From Ornithodoros turicata (taxonomy: Eukaryota; Arthropoda; Arachnida; Ixodida; Argasidae): DNA of 64,000 bases. Shown here piece by piece: positions 11,583-23,369 of the stretch (positions are counted from its first letter, which is position 1; the number at the start of each line of letters is the position of its first letter). The stretch covers positions 186,001 through 250,000 of the forward strand of contig NW_026999297.1 of NCBI RefSeq assembly GCF_037126465.1, in the 5' to 3' direction. The translations under genes were made by a program, and so were the position numbers. The notes beneath the pieces are model-generated. The model was given only the letters and a program-made list of their open reading frames with translations. It did no database searches and had not been told where the DNA came from.

Positions 11583-14500
11583 TCCTGCATACAAACATTT
11601 GTCCTAGAGCGCATTCCAGAAACCACGTGGAAGAATGAAACTATCGTATTTCCGATCTAGAGGGAAAACGTGGAGGACGAAATGTGTTGAGTGGAGGGTT
11701 TCTTGCAGCGCCGCCGCAGTCGTGTGCCGAACGAAGAAAGTAAAATATGACAGCAGCCGCTACGTTAAGCCATGTTATTATTTACGTCAGCTGAAAAGCG
11801 GCAATCCTGCATACAAACATTTGTCCTAGAGCGCATTCCAGAAACCACGTGGAAGAATGAAACTATCGTATTTCCGATCTAGAGGGAAAACGTGGAGGAC
11901 GAAATGTGTCGAGTGGAGGGTTTCTTGCAGCGCCGCCGCAGTCGTGTGCCGAACGAAGAAAGTAAAATATGACAGTAGCCGCTACGTTAAGCCATGTTAT
12001 TATTTACGTCAGCTGAAAAACGACAATCCTGCATACAAACATTTGTCCTAGAGCGCATTCCAGAAACCACGTGGAAGAATGAAACTATCGTATTTCCGAT
12101 CTAGAGGGAAAACGTGGAGGACGAAATGTGTCGAGTGGAGGGTTTCTTGCAGCGCCGCCGCAGTCGTGTGCCGAACGAAGAAAGTAAAATATGACAGTAG
12201 CCGCTACGTTAAGCCATGTTATTATTTACGTCAGCTGAAAAGCGACAATCCTGCATACAAACATTTGTCCTAGAGCGCATTCCAGAAACCACGTGGAAGA
12301 ATGAAACTATCGTATTTCCGATCTAGAGGGAAAACGTGGAGGACGAAATGTGTCGAGTGGAGGGTTTCTTGCAGCGCCGCCGCAGTCGTGTGCCGAACGA
12401 AGAAAGTAAAATATGACAGCAGCCGCTACGTTAAGCCATGTTATTATTTACGTCAGCTGAAAAGCGACAATCCTGCATACAAACATTTGTCCTAGAGCGC
12501 ATTCCAGAAACCACGTGGAAGAATGAAACTATCGTATTTCCGATCTAGAGGGAAAACGTGGAGGACGAAATGTGTCGAGTGGAGGGTTTCTTGCAGCGCC
12601 ACCGCAGTCGTGTGCCGAACGAAGAAAGTAAAATATGACAGCAGCCGCTACGTTAAGCCATGTTATTATTTACGTCAGCTGAAAAGCGACAATCCTGCAT
12701 ACAAACATTTGTACTAGAGCGCATTCCAGAAACCACGTGGAAGAATGAAACTATCGTATTTCCGATCTAGAGGGAAAACGTGGAGGACGAAATGTGTCGA
12801 GTGGAGGGTTTCTTGCAGCGCCGCCGCAGTCGTGTACCGAATGAAGAAAGTAAAATATGACAGCAGCCGCTACGTTAACCCATGTTATTATTTACGTCAG
12901 CTGAAAAGCGACAATCCTGCATACAAACATTTGTCCTAGAGCGCATTCCAAAAACCACGTGGCAGAATGAAACTAGCATATTTCCGATCTAGAGGAAAAA
13001 AGTGGAGGACGAAATGTGTCGAGTGGTGGGTTTCTTGCAGCGCCGCCGCAGTCGTGTACCGAATGAAGAAAGTAAAATATGACAGCAGCCGCTACGTTAA
13101 CCCATGTTATTATTTACGTCAGCTGAAAAGCGACAATCCTGCATACAAACATTTGTCCTAGAGCGCATTCCAAAAACCACGTGGCAGAATGAGACAATCA
13201 TATTTCCGATCTAGAGGGAAAAAGTGGAGGACGAAATGTGTCGAGTGGTGGGTTTCTTGCAGCGCCGCCGCAGTCGTGTGCCGAACGAAGAAAGTAAAAT
13301 ATGACAGCAGCCGCTATGTTAAGCCATGTTATTATTTACGTCAGCTGAAAAGCGGCAATCCTGCATACAAACATTTGTCCTAGAGCGCATTCCAGAAACC
13401 ACGTGGCAGAATGAAACTAGCATATTTCCGATCTAGAGGAAAAAAGTGGAGGACGAAATGTGTCGAGTGGTGGGTTTCTTGCAGCGCCGCCGCAGTCGTG
13501 TACCGAATGAAGAAAGTAAAATATGACAGCAGCCGCTACGTTAACCCATGTTATTATTTACGTCAGCTGAAAAGCGACAATCCTGCATACAAACATTTGT
13601 CCTAGAGTGCATTCCAAAAACCACGTGGCAGAATGAAACTAGCATATTTCCGATCTAGAGGAAAAAAGTGGAGGACGAAATGTGTCGAGTGGTGGGTTTC
13701 TTGCAGCGCCGCCGCAGTCGTGTACCGAATGAAGAAAGTAAAATATGACAGCAGCCGCTACGTTAACCCATGTTATTATTTACGTCAGCAGAAAAGCGAC
13801 AATCCTGCATACAAACATTTGTCCTAGAGCGCATTCCAGAAACCACGTGGCAGAATGAGACAATCATATTTCCGATCTAGAGGGAAAAAGTGGAGGACGA
13901 AATGTGTCGAGTGGTGGGTTTCTTGCAGCGCCGCCGCAGTCGTGTGCCGAACGAAGAAAGTAAAATATGACAGCAGCCGCTACGTTAAGCCATGTTATTA
14001 TTTACGTCAGCTGAAAAGCGGCAATCCTGCATACAAACATTTGTCCTAGAGCGCATTCCAGAAACCACGTGGCAGAATGAAACTAGCATATTTCCGATCT
14101 AGAGGAAAAAAGTGGAGGACGAAATGTGTCGAGTGGTGGGTTTCTTGCAGCGCCGCCGCAGTCGTGTACCGAATGAAGAAAGTAAAATATGACAGCAGCC
14201 GCTACGTTAACCCATGTTATTATTTACGTCAGCTGAAAAGCGACAATCCTGCATACAAACATTTGTCCTAGAGTGCATTCCAAAAACCACGTGGCAGAAT
14301 GAAACTAGCATATTTCCGATCTAGAGGAAAAAAGTGGAGGACGAAATGTGTCGAGTGGTGGGTTTCTTGCAGCGCCGCCGCAGTCGTGTACCGAATGAAG
14401 AAAGTAAAATATGACAGCAGCCGCTACGTTAACCCATGTTATTATTTACGTCAGCAGAAAAGCGACAATCCTGCATACAAACATTTGTCCTAGAGCGCAT

Positions 14501-14642
14501 TCCAAAAACCACGTGGCAGAATGAAACTATCATATTTCCGATCTAGAGGGAAAAAGTGGAGGACGAAATGTGTCGAGTAGTGGGTTTCTTGCAGCGCCGC
14601 CGCAGTCGTGTACCGAATGAAGAAAGTAAAATATGACAGCAG
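11583..14642 (+). repeat. 222-bp satellite array, block 1
   Basis: This block holds a partial unit, 13 head-to-tail units of exactly 222 bp starting at 11635, and a 122-bp partial unit cut by a transposon at 14643. Because 222 is a multiple of three, nearly every unit keeps a 64-codon frame. I take the frame as a by-product because other units carry stops and a frameshift. Two sequence types alternate, with AAAACGTGG/GTGTGCCGAACG or AAAAAGTGG/GTGTACCGAATG. Units at 13189-13854 and 13855-14520 repeat as a three-unit block. Confidence 0.97.
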
Positions 14643-15615
14643 GCTAGTTCCATCTCAAATCGAACAATCCGGTACACTTGATGTCTCGAATGAACGGGAA
14701 AAAAATATATGTTGAAGCCATCGGTGAGTTAGAAGAAATAAACGGTTTCCGAATTCTCTGCGCTGCGCGGTTCGGGAAGTAGGAGAGGAGGAAAAAACTG
14801 CCTCTCATAAGACGATGTCGTCGCGCGCGGGTTTGAGCGTTCGCTACAAGGCTATTTCTTGTCGCATTATAGAAATTTCTTGATCTGGCTTTAGACCACT
14901 TAGGGCACAATAGGATCCTGCACTGGCAGTGCTGTCTCCGTTTTTGTTTGTCTACAAAAAAATATCAAAGTTGACTCAAAGTGCCGAAAAGCACCGTATT
15001 CACTGCAACTTTGCGGACGATGTACAAAACGGATAAGATTGAGCTTTATGCCGTTTAATTTGTCATTCATGTGGCTATCGAATGATGTATAATTTGTTGC
15101 TCTACTCTGTCAGGAACGTAAGCGATACCTCTTTCAGTAACACCATACCACCGAAAAATGACGAACTTCGGAAGCCTTTATCTAAAAAACCCCACCAAAA
15201 ACTTGCCTCGAAAATTTTATATGTTGTAGGTAGTTCCTTAGACTATGCGCAGAAGAAAAATCAAAAGTCGGACTTTATCGGTAGGCGCACTGTGAATTTT
15301 TTGCCAGCCCTATACGCAGAGCGCATTCAAGCCTTGGCACCGTGTCCCGCGTGTTGCAAAGTCGAATTTTCCAAAGGGACTTTCAACTTCTGTCTTCACA
15401 TAAAAAGTAATTGCTATCATTTGCAACCGTTCTGAGCGCTTGCGTTCATAATAGTGTTGTAATCGCTGAATGTAGATTGTGGAGCAACCATATGGTGCTC
15501 ACATTTTTTGCGGGATGACACACATGCATTGCAAGTGCTGGGAGCCCGTCAAGAACAGAATGCTTTAGAATACTTTTGCGTGTTTATAAGAGGTATATTT
15601 GTCCACGGTGATCAT
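14643..15615. repeat. Left long inverted arm
   Basis: Pairs with 17150-18187. It contains a 117-codon frame at 15082-15435 (plus strand) that has an intact counterpart in the other arm at 17395-17748 (minus strand), with roughly a dozen residue differences. The predicted peptide has no domain I recognise. Similarity weakens beyond about 15545. Confidence 0.85.
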
Positions 15616-15643
15616 ATCGAAGCATATTTACAGTACACCGAAT

Positions 15644-16293
15644 CAGTGATGGCCACTAACTACTTCTACAGTAGTTTAACTATAACTACTAACTACTTTG
15701 TGATTGAGTAGTTTAACTACTAGTTCAACTACTTTTCAGGGGAGTAGTTAAAACTACTTTTTTAACTACTGCAATGTAGTTTAACTACATCTATAACTAC
15801 TTAACGTTGTCCACCAACACCAATCCCTTGTAGTGTTCTTGGACAGCTAAATATGAATCACAAGTAATAATAAACTTTGGCTCAAGCCATTGCTACGATC
15901 GTCAAATTCAAAGCTTGCGGCGGGATTCTTTCTCTGTCTACGCGATAAACTAAGTTGCAGAATTATTTCACAGCAAATGAGGCTTCACTAGACAAGCATT
16001 AAAAGTGAAGATTTAGTACACATGCACGACACAATTGCTCTGCACCTCCGTTCTCATCAAACAAGTAGCTCAAGGTAAAAGTCGGAAGCACAATCCTGCC
16101 GTAAAGCTTGCGGCAAAATCGGAAGTAGTTGGCGCCTTCAGTAACCTAACTACTGTAGTTAACTACTTAAAATAGTAGTTTAACTAGTAGTTGCCACTAC
16201 ATTTCTGCAAGTAGTTGATAACTGCTTTTTAACTACAATCAGGTAGTTTAACTAGTAGTTTAACTACATGTAGTTAACTACTGGCCATCACTG
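15644..16293. mobile_element. hAT-type MITE nested in the 3.5-kb element
   Basis: The ends are CAGTGATGGCCA inverted. The 8-bp target duplication CACCGAAT lies at 15636-15643 and 16294-16301. CAGNG ends plus 8-bp duplications are the hAT signature. Both subterminal regions (about 15650-15800 and 16140-16285) are packed with short GTAGTT/AACTAC repeats in both directions and can fold on themselves. The 650-bp interior has no transposase, so it was mobilised in trans. Confidence 0.88.
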
Positions 16294-17149
16294 CACCGAA
16301 TAACAAGAACTTGACAGCGAAGAAGACAAGGTGACGAAGGTAAGAAGGTAACGTAAGTTATCCAGAGCATTCTGAGTGGATGAGAGTGCTCATGTCATGA
16401 ACTGCTTTAGGCCGTTGTGGAAGCCACTTTCCTTTATGTTACTTTTGACGGCAGGTTCTTGTTAGATTTTCTTTCAAATGTGGGCAACATTGCTGCGTGT
16501 TGTGATTCAGCCACATTTGCTGTGAAGTACTTGAAGCAGCTTCTGCATAGCTGACCCACTTCTGTTACGCCTTCGGCTTGATCTGCTGGAACCACAGTCT
16601 TTATGGCAGCTACGCCGATCTCCGAAGCAAAGCGAAAATCCTTTGTCTATAGCACTTTTTTCTTGTGTATGAGGCGGTAGTCAGCGAAATCCACACGATC
16701 AGCACTGTACAACGAAGAAGTCATTGAGGTAGGTGTGATACCAGGACGACACACTACAGTAATGCAGATGTCGTCGCACACTCTGTATAAGGGCACTCCA
16801 TGCACTTCTGTAGTCGAGAAGTGAGTGAAGCGTCTTCTGTGTGTAGGCGAAACTTTGCGCAAGGTGTCTTCAGGGAGTAAATGCGATCAGGACCTTCCCA
16901 TGGTCGCAGCATGTCGAACCGAATGACATATTGGACAGCGGCGCCGGTCGGGCTGTTTCGGCAAGGTTCACAAAAGGCACCATGAATTAGCCTTGAGTGT
17001 GTGCGTATGACACTACAACATTTTCCTCAGTGTAATTTCCCCCCTCCGAGGTCATGAGGCCGTAGGAAAGGAAATGTTTCAAAGAATACTGGAAGTCACT
17101 GCGTCCCTCCTGCCATAATGCGTACAGTAAATATGCTTGTTTAGAATAA

Positions 17150-18187
17150 CCCTGAACAGATATGCCTCTTACAAAGATGTAAAATCATTATGTTCTTTCC
17201 TTGATCCCAGCACTTGCAATACATGTGACATCCCGCAAAAAATGCGAGCACATCTGGTTGAAGTTGCCTTTGCGCCATTAAAATCCTAATCATCATCATC
17301 ATCAACATCTGGTTGCTCCACAATCTAGATTCAGCGATTACACCATTGTTATGAACGCAAACGCTCAGAGCCTTGAAAAGGAAACCTTGAAACCTCAGAA
17401 TGGTTTCAAATGACAGCAATTACTTTTTATATGAAGACAGAAGTTGAAAGTCCCTTTGGAAAATTCGATTTTGCAACACGCGGGATACGGTGCCTCCGCT
17501 TGAATGCGCTCCGCGTATAGGGCTGGCAAAAAATTCACAGTGCGCCTACCGATCAAGTCCGAATTTTGATTTTGCTTCTGTGCATAGTCTAAGGAACTAC
17601 CTACAACATATAAAATTTTCGAGGTAAGTTTTTGGTGGGGTTTTTTAGATAAAGGCTTCCGAAATTCGTCATTTTTCGGTGGTATGGTGCTATTAAAAGA
17701 GGTATCGCTTACGTTCCTTACAGAGTAGAGCAACAAATTATACATCATTCGATAGCCCTATGAATGACAAATTAAATGGCATAAAGCTCAGTCTTATCCG
17801 TTTTGTACATCGTCCGCAAAGCTGCAGTGAATATGGTGTTTTTCGGCACTTTGAGTCAACTTTGATATTTTTTTGCAGACAAACAAAAACCGGTACAGCA
17901 CTGCCAACGAAGGATCCTATTGTGCCCTAAGTGGTCTAAAGCCAGATCAAGAAATTACTATAATGCGAGAAGAAATGGCCTTGTAGCGAACGCTCAAACC
18001 CGCTCGCGACGACGTCGCTTTATGAGAGGCAGTTTTTTCCTCCTCTCCTAGTTCCCGAACCGCGCAGCGCAGAGAATTTGGAAAGCGTTTATTTCTCCTA
18101 ACTCACCGATGGCTTCAGCATATATTTTTTTCCCGTTCATTGGAGACATCAAGTGTACCGGATTGTTCGATTTGAGATGGAACTAGC
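17150..18187. repeat. Right long inverted arm
   Basis: Reverse complement of the left arm with small indels. It is longer because of a retroposed fragment at 17251-17315 and about 40 extra bases near 17365-17400. Its 117-codon frame (17395-17748, minus strand) is intact. Confidence 0.85.
17251..17315 (+). mobile_element. 45-bp retroposed LINE/SINE 3' tail with 10-bp target duplication
   Basis: CATCTGGTTG occurs at 17251-17260 and 17306-17315. The 45 bases between them are absent from the opposite arm of the host element. The insert ends in a (CAT)n/(ATC)n tract preceded by TTTGCGCCATTAAAA, which looks like the 3' terminus of a tick non-LTR retroposon. It is an extreme 5' truncation. Confidence 0.75.
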
Positions 18188-21100
18188 CAGCAGCCGCTAC
18201 GTTAAGCCATGTTATTATTTACGTCAGCAGAAAAGCGACAATCCTGCATACAAACATTTGTCCTAGAGCGCATTCCAAAAACCACGTGGCAGAATGAAAC
18301 TATCATATTTCCGATCCAGAGGGAAAAAGTGGAGGACGAAATGTGTCGAGTGGTGGGTTTCTTGCAGCGCCGCCGCAGTCGTGTACCGAATGAAGAAAGT
18401 AAAATATGACAGCAGCCGCTACGTTAAGCCATGTTATTATTTACGTCAGCTGAAAAGCGACAATCCTGCATACAAACATTTGTCCTAGAGCGCATTCCAG
18501 AAACCACGTGGCAGAATGAAACTATCATATTTCCGATCTAGAGGGAAAAAGTGGAGGACGAAATGTGTCGAGTGGTGGGTTTCTTGCAGCGCCGCCGCAG
18601 TCGTGTACCGAATGAAGAAAGTAAAATATGACAGCAGCCGCTACGTTAAACCATGTTATTATGTACGTCACCAGAAAAGCGACAATCCTGCTTACAAACA
18701 TTTGTCATAGAGCGCATTCCAAAAACCACGTGGCAGAATGAAACTATCATATTTCCGATCTAGAGGGAAAAAGTGGAGGACGAAATGTGTCGAGTGGTGG
18801 GTTTCTTGCAGCGCCGCCGCAGTCGTGTACCGAATGAAGAAAGTAAAATATGACAGCAGCCGCTACGTTAAGCCATGTTATTATTTACGTCAGCTGAAAA
18901 GCGACAATCCTGCATACAAACATTTGTCCTAGAGCGCATTCCAGAAACCACGTGGAAGAATGAAACTATCGTATTTCCGATCTAGAGGGAAAACGTGGAG
19001 GACGAAATGTGTCGAGTGGAGGGTTTCTTGCAGCGCCACCGCAGTCGTGTGCCGAACGAAGAAAGTAAAATATGACAGCAGCCGCTACGTTAAGCCATGT
19101 TATTATTTACGTCAGCTGAAAAGCGACAATCCTGCATACAAACATTTGTCCTAGAGCGCATTCCAGAAACCACGTGGAAGAATGAAACTATCGTATTTCT
19201 GATCTAGAGGGAAAACGTGGAGGACGAAATGTGTCGAGTGGAGGGTTTCTTGCAGCGCCACCGCAGTCGTGTGCCGAACGAAGAAAGTAAAATATGACAG
19301 CAGCCGCTACGTTAAGCCATGTTATTATTTACGTCAGCTGAAAAGCGACAATCCTGCATACAAACATTTGTCCTAGAGCGCATTCCAGAAACCACGTGGA
19401 AGAATGAAACTATCGTATTTCCGATCTAGAGGGAAAACGTGGAGGACGAAATGTGTCGAGTGGAGGGTTTCTTGCAGCGCCGCCGCAGTCGTGTGCCGAA
19501 CGAAGAAAGTAAAATATGACAGCAGCCGCTACGTTAAGCCATGTTATTATTTACGTCAGCTGAAAAGCGACAATCCTGCATACAAACATTTGTCCTAGAG
19601 CGCATTCCAAAAACCACGTGGCAGAATGAAACTATCATATTTCCGATCTAGAGGGAAAAAGTGGAGGACGAAATGTGTCGAGTGGTGGGTTTCTTGCAGC
19701 GCCGCCGCAGTCGTGTACCGAATGAAGAAAGTAAAATATGACAGCAGCCGCTACGTTAAGCCATGTTATTATTTACGTCAGCAGAAAAGCGACAATCCTG
19801 CATACAAACATTTGTCCTAGAGCGCATTCCAAAAACCACGTGGCAGAATGAAACTATCATATTTCCGATCTAGAGGGAAAAAGTGGAGGACGAAATGTGT
19901 CGAGTGGTGGGTTTCTTGCAGCGCCGCCGCAGTCGTGTACCGAATGAAGAAAGTAAAATATGACAGCAGCCGCTACGTTAAGCCATGTTATTATTTACGT
20001 CAGCAGAAAAGCGACAATCCTGCATACAAACATTTGTCCTAGAGCGCATTCCAAAAACCACGTGGCAGAATGAAACTATCATATTTCCGATCTAGAGGAA
20101 AAAGTGGAGGACGAAATGTGTCGAGTGGTGGGTTTCTTGCAGCGCCGCCGCAGTCGTGTACCGAATGAAGAAAGTAAAATATGACAGCAGCCGCTACGTT
20201 AAGCCATGTTATTATTTACGTCAGCAGAAAAGCGACAATCCTGCATACAAACATTTGTCCTAGAGCGCATTCCAAAAACCACGTGACAGAATGAAGCTAT
20301 CATATTTCCGATCTAGAGGGAAAAAGAGGAGGACGAAATGTGTCGAGTGGAGGGTTTCTTGCAGCGCCGCCGCAGTCGTGTGCCGAACGAAGAAAGTAAA
20401 ATATGACAGCAGCCGCTACGTTAAGCCATGTTATTATTTACGTCAGCTGAAAAGCGACAATCCTGCATACAAACATTTGTCCTAGAGCGCATTCCAAAAA
20501 CCACGTGGCAGAATGAAACTATCATATTTCCGATCTAGAGGGAAAAAGTGGAGGACGAAATGTGTCGAGTGGAGGGTTTCTTGCAGCGCCGCCGCAGTCG
20601 TGTACCGAATGAAGAAAGTAAAATATGACAGCAGCCGCTACGTTAAGCCATGTTATTATTTACGTCAGCAGAAAAGCGACAATCCTGCATACAAACATTT
20701 GTCCTAGAGCGCATTCCAGAAACCACGTGGCAGAATGAAACTATCATATTTCCGATCTAGAGGGAAAAAGTGGAGGACGAAATGTGTCGAGTAGTGGGTT
20801 TCTTGCAGCGCCGCCGCAGTCGTGTACCGAATGAAGAAAGTAAAATATGACAGCAGCCGCTACGTTAAACCATGTTATTATTTACGTCAGCAGAAAAGCG
20901 ACAATCCTGCATACAAACATTTGTCCTAGAGCGCATTCCAAAAACCACGTGGCAGAATGAAACTATCATATTTCCGATCTAGAGGGAAAAAGTGGAGGAC
21001 GAAATGTGTCGAGTGGTGGGTTTCTTGCAGCGCCGCCGCAGTCGTGTACCGAATGAAGAAAGTAAAATATGACAGCAGCCGCTACGTTAAGCCATGTTAT

Positions 21101-21686
21101 TATTTACGTCAGCAGAAAAGCGACAATCCTGCATACAAACATTTGTCCTAGAGCGCATTCCAGAAACCACGTGGCAGAATGAAACTATCATATTTCCGAT
21201 CTAGAGGGAAAAAGTGGAGGACGAAATGTGTCGAGTGGTGGGTTTCTTGCAGCGCCGCCGCAGTCGTGTACCGAATGAAGAAAGTAAAATATGACAGCAG
21301 CCGCTACGTTAAGCCATGTTATTATTTACGTCAGCAGAAAAGCGACAATCCTGCATACAAACATTTGTCCTAGAGCGCATTCCAAAAACCACGTGGCAGA
21401 ATGAAACTATCATATTTCCGATCTAGAGGGAAAAAGTGGACGACGAAATGTGTCGAGTGGTGGGTTTCTTGCAGCGCCGCCGCAGTCGTGTACCGAATGA
21501 AGAAAGTAAAATATGACAGCAGCCGCTACGTTAAGCCATGTTATTATTTACGTCAGCAGAAAAGCGACAATCCTGCATACAAACATTTGTCCTAGAGCGC
21601 ATTCCAAAAACCACGTGGCAGAATGAAACTATCATATTTCCGATCTAGAGGGAAAAAGTGGAGGACGAAATGTGTCGAGTGGTGGG
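18188..21686 (+). repeat. 222-bp satellite array, block 2
   Basis: A continuation of block 1 after the 3.5-kb insertion: 15 whole units from 18294, then a 64-bp partial unit cut by the P element. One unit near 20069-20289 is 221 bp (one A lost). The unit near 19182 has CGA changed to TGA, and the unit near 20735 has a TGG-to-TAG change, so the 64-codon frame is not kept everywhere. Confidence 0.97.
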
Positions 21687-22486
21687 CAGAGAGTTTGGCC
21701 ATTGGGAGGAGCCTCACTAGCGCTGCGTCAACATACGTCACACCACGCGTCACTTGCCAGACGCGTCGTCTGCTCCAAACCGGATGTGCCGCCATTCCGC
21801 GACTAATGCGAATCGGCGCTTCGTAGCAGACTGCTGTAAACGTTCGAAGAATGGTTTGTGATCGGTTTTTCCGACCAAAAGTATCGGCTCCGTGGATAAA
21901 CGAGGTGCTGATTAACTAAGTGAGATAACATTCAAGTTCAGTAAAGCAGGAAACACAGTGCACGCGTGAATCAGCGATTTGGAGTCTGCAAAATGTGCCG
22001 TGGTGCACTGCCGTAACGGTCCCAAGCGAAGCAGCGCCGTAAAAGAACGATTTTGAACAGAGTGTGCCTCTCAAATTGTATGGGTCTCTGTCACAACAAT
22101 GGATCGAGTATCCACAGAGCACACCACGGACGGAATGAAACTTTGACCAAATGTGGAATCGTTGTTGCGAGAGCGGCAGTGTCATGACGATACTTTACTG
22201 GCGGGTGTAATTAAGTGCTTTGCCCGTTTCCTATTTCGCTCCAGCGCCGTAAGAGAAGTATAGTAGGGAAGCACCCTACATTTTAGCACCACTATTCCTC
22301 CAGAGGCAAATCTTACCGATCAGTATCGGTTATGGGTTGCTACAGAGCAGCGAGTTATGCACAGACATGTTGCAACTGCGGTAACGCTCAAGCACTGAAC
22401 AATGAATGCTACTGCAAATAAAAAATGGTGGGTTCGATAGTATGATTAAAAGCGCAAAGAAACCCCAGTGCCGGTGAGCTGAAATA

Positions 22487-22698
22487 CTTTAAACGTACGT
22501 TTGTTCGCGGTGTATTTCTTTTCGCGAATCGTGCCTTGTCATTTGCGAAGTTATTCGCGAGTACTTCATTTAGCTTATCCAGGGCTGTTTCCTTTCGCGG
22601 GATAAACATCAAGCTGTGTTCGCGAGTACAATTTTTCGCGATTCTTTAGCGTCGCGACATTCGCGAAAATTACACCGCGAATAAAAATAAGATTTCAG
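22487..22698. mobile_element. 212-bp MITE rich in TTCGCG, TA target
   Basis: TA flanks both sides (22485-22486 and 22699-22700). The ends are imperfect inverted repeats sharing ATTCGCGGTGTA/GTTCGCGGTGTA, followed by TTTTCGCGAAT. TTCGCG-like words recur about nine times. It lies downstream of the transposase stop codon and has no coding content. Confidence 0.6.
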
Positions 22699-22773
22699 TA
22701 AACGACACAGACAGGAAAGATACAGTGACTGAAATAAGCAACTACTGCAATATGCAATAACTGAAAATTAGAC

Positions 22774-22779
22774 TTTATT
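22774..22779 (-). promoter_or_regulatory. Candidate polyadenylation signal of the transposase gene
   Basis: AATAAA on the minus strand, about 590 bp past the stop codon at 23370. No transcript evidence, so this is positional only. Confidence 0.35.
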
Positions 22780-23369
22780 GCCTATTGTCCTTACACCTTT
22801 GTTTGCATGATAACATACATGTGGGTGCTAGAGAGAAACTAAAGACTACACACCAAAAACAAGCATTTTTATGTATCCCTCTTAGTCTAGCCCCTCAGCT
22901 ATGGCCTTTCCAGCATGGGTGGCCCTGATGTAGTACACAGCTAATTACAGTAGTTAACTACGGCTGGCTTAGCCCATAAATTCACAGAAGCACACAAGCC
23001 TCCTCACCACAGCAAGGTGGGGATACCACAAGGAGGAACAATGGCATACATTACACTAAGAATACACAGTTCACGCTAAGAAAACAGTCCAGCTTTAGTC
23101 AAACAATTGAAATCTATCCAGTGTTCAGGCACAAAGTTGAGACATACACAACACTGATCAAAATAAAACCTAGCTGAAACGCACACTTGGATATACCAAT
23201 GTTCACTCACTACAAATGGGCAAAAAGAAAACTGCACCTTCTTTAAATTCTCAAACTGCACGAAGTCAAGATTGTAGACTGTCACAGTTCTACAACATAT
23301 GAATAAAATGGAAATCATGATTCCGCAAAATAGCGTTCATCAAGTACACTGTCACTGTTGTGTTATGTG

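Larger units (their letters stand above)
14643..18187. mobile_element. 3.5-kb DNA transposon with ~1-kb inverted arms, 6-bp target duplication
   Basis: The element starts GCTAGTTCCATCTCAAATCG, and the reverse complement of its other end is the same. CAGCAG flanks it at 14637-14642 and 18188-18193. Removing the element and one CAGCAG restores a perfect 222-bp satellite unit (122 + 100 bp), so both ends are certain. About 970-1040 bp at each end are inverted copies. The middle, 15.6-17.15 kb, holds a nested hAT-type MITE and about 850 bp with no recognisable transposase. It is therefore probably non-autonomous. A 6-bp duplication with long arms fits few superfamilies (Polintons or Dada-like elements make 6-bp duplications), but the terminal bases do not show the AG start of Polintons. 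The superfamily is unassigned. Confidence 0.9.
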
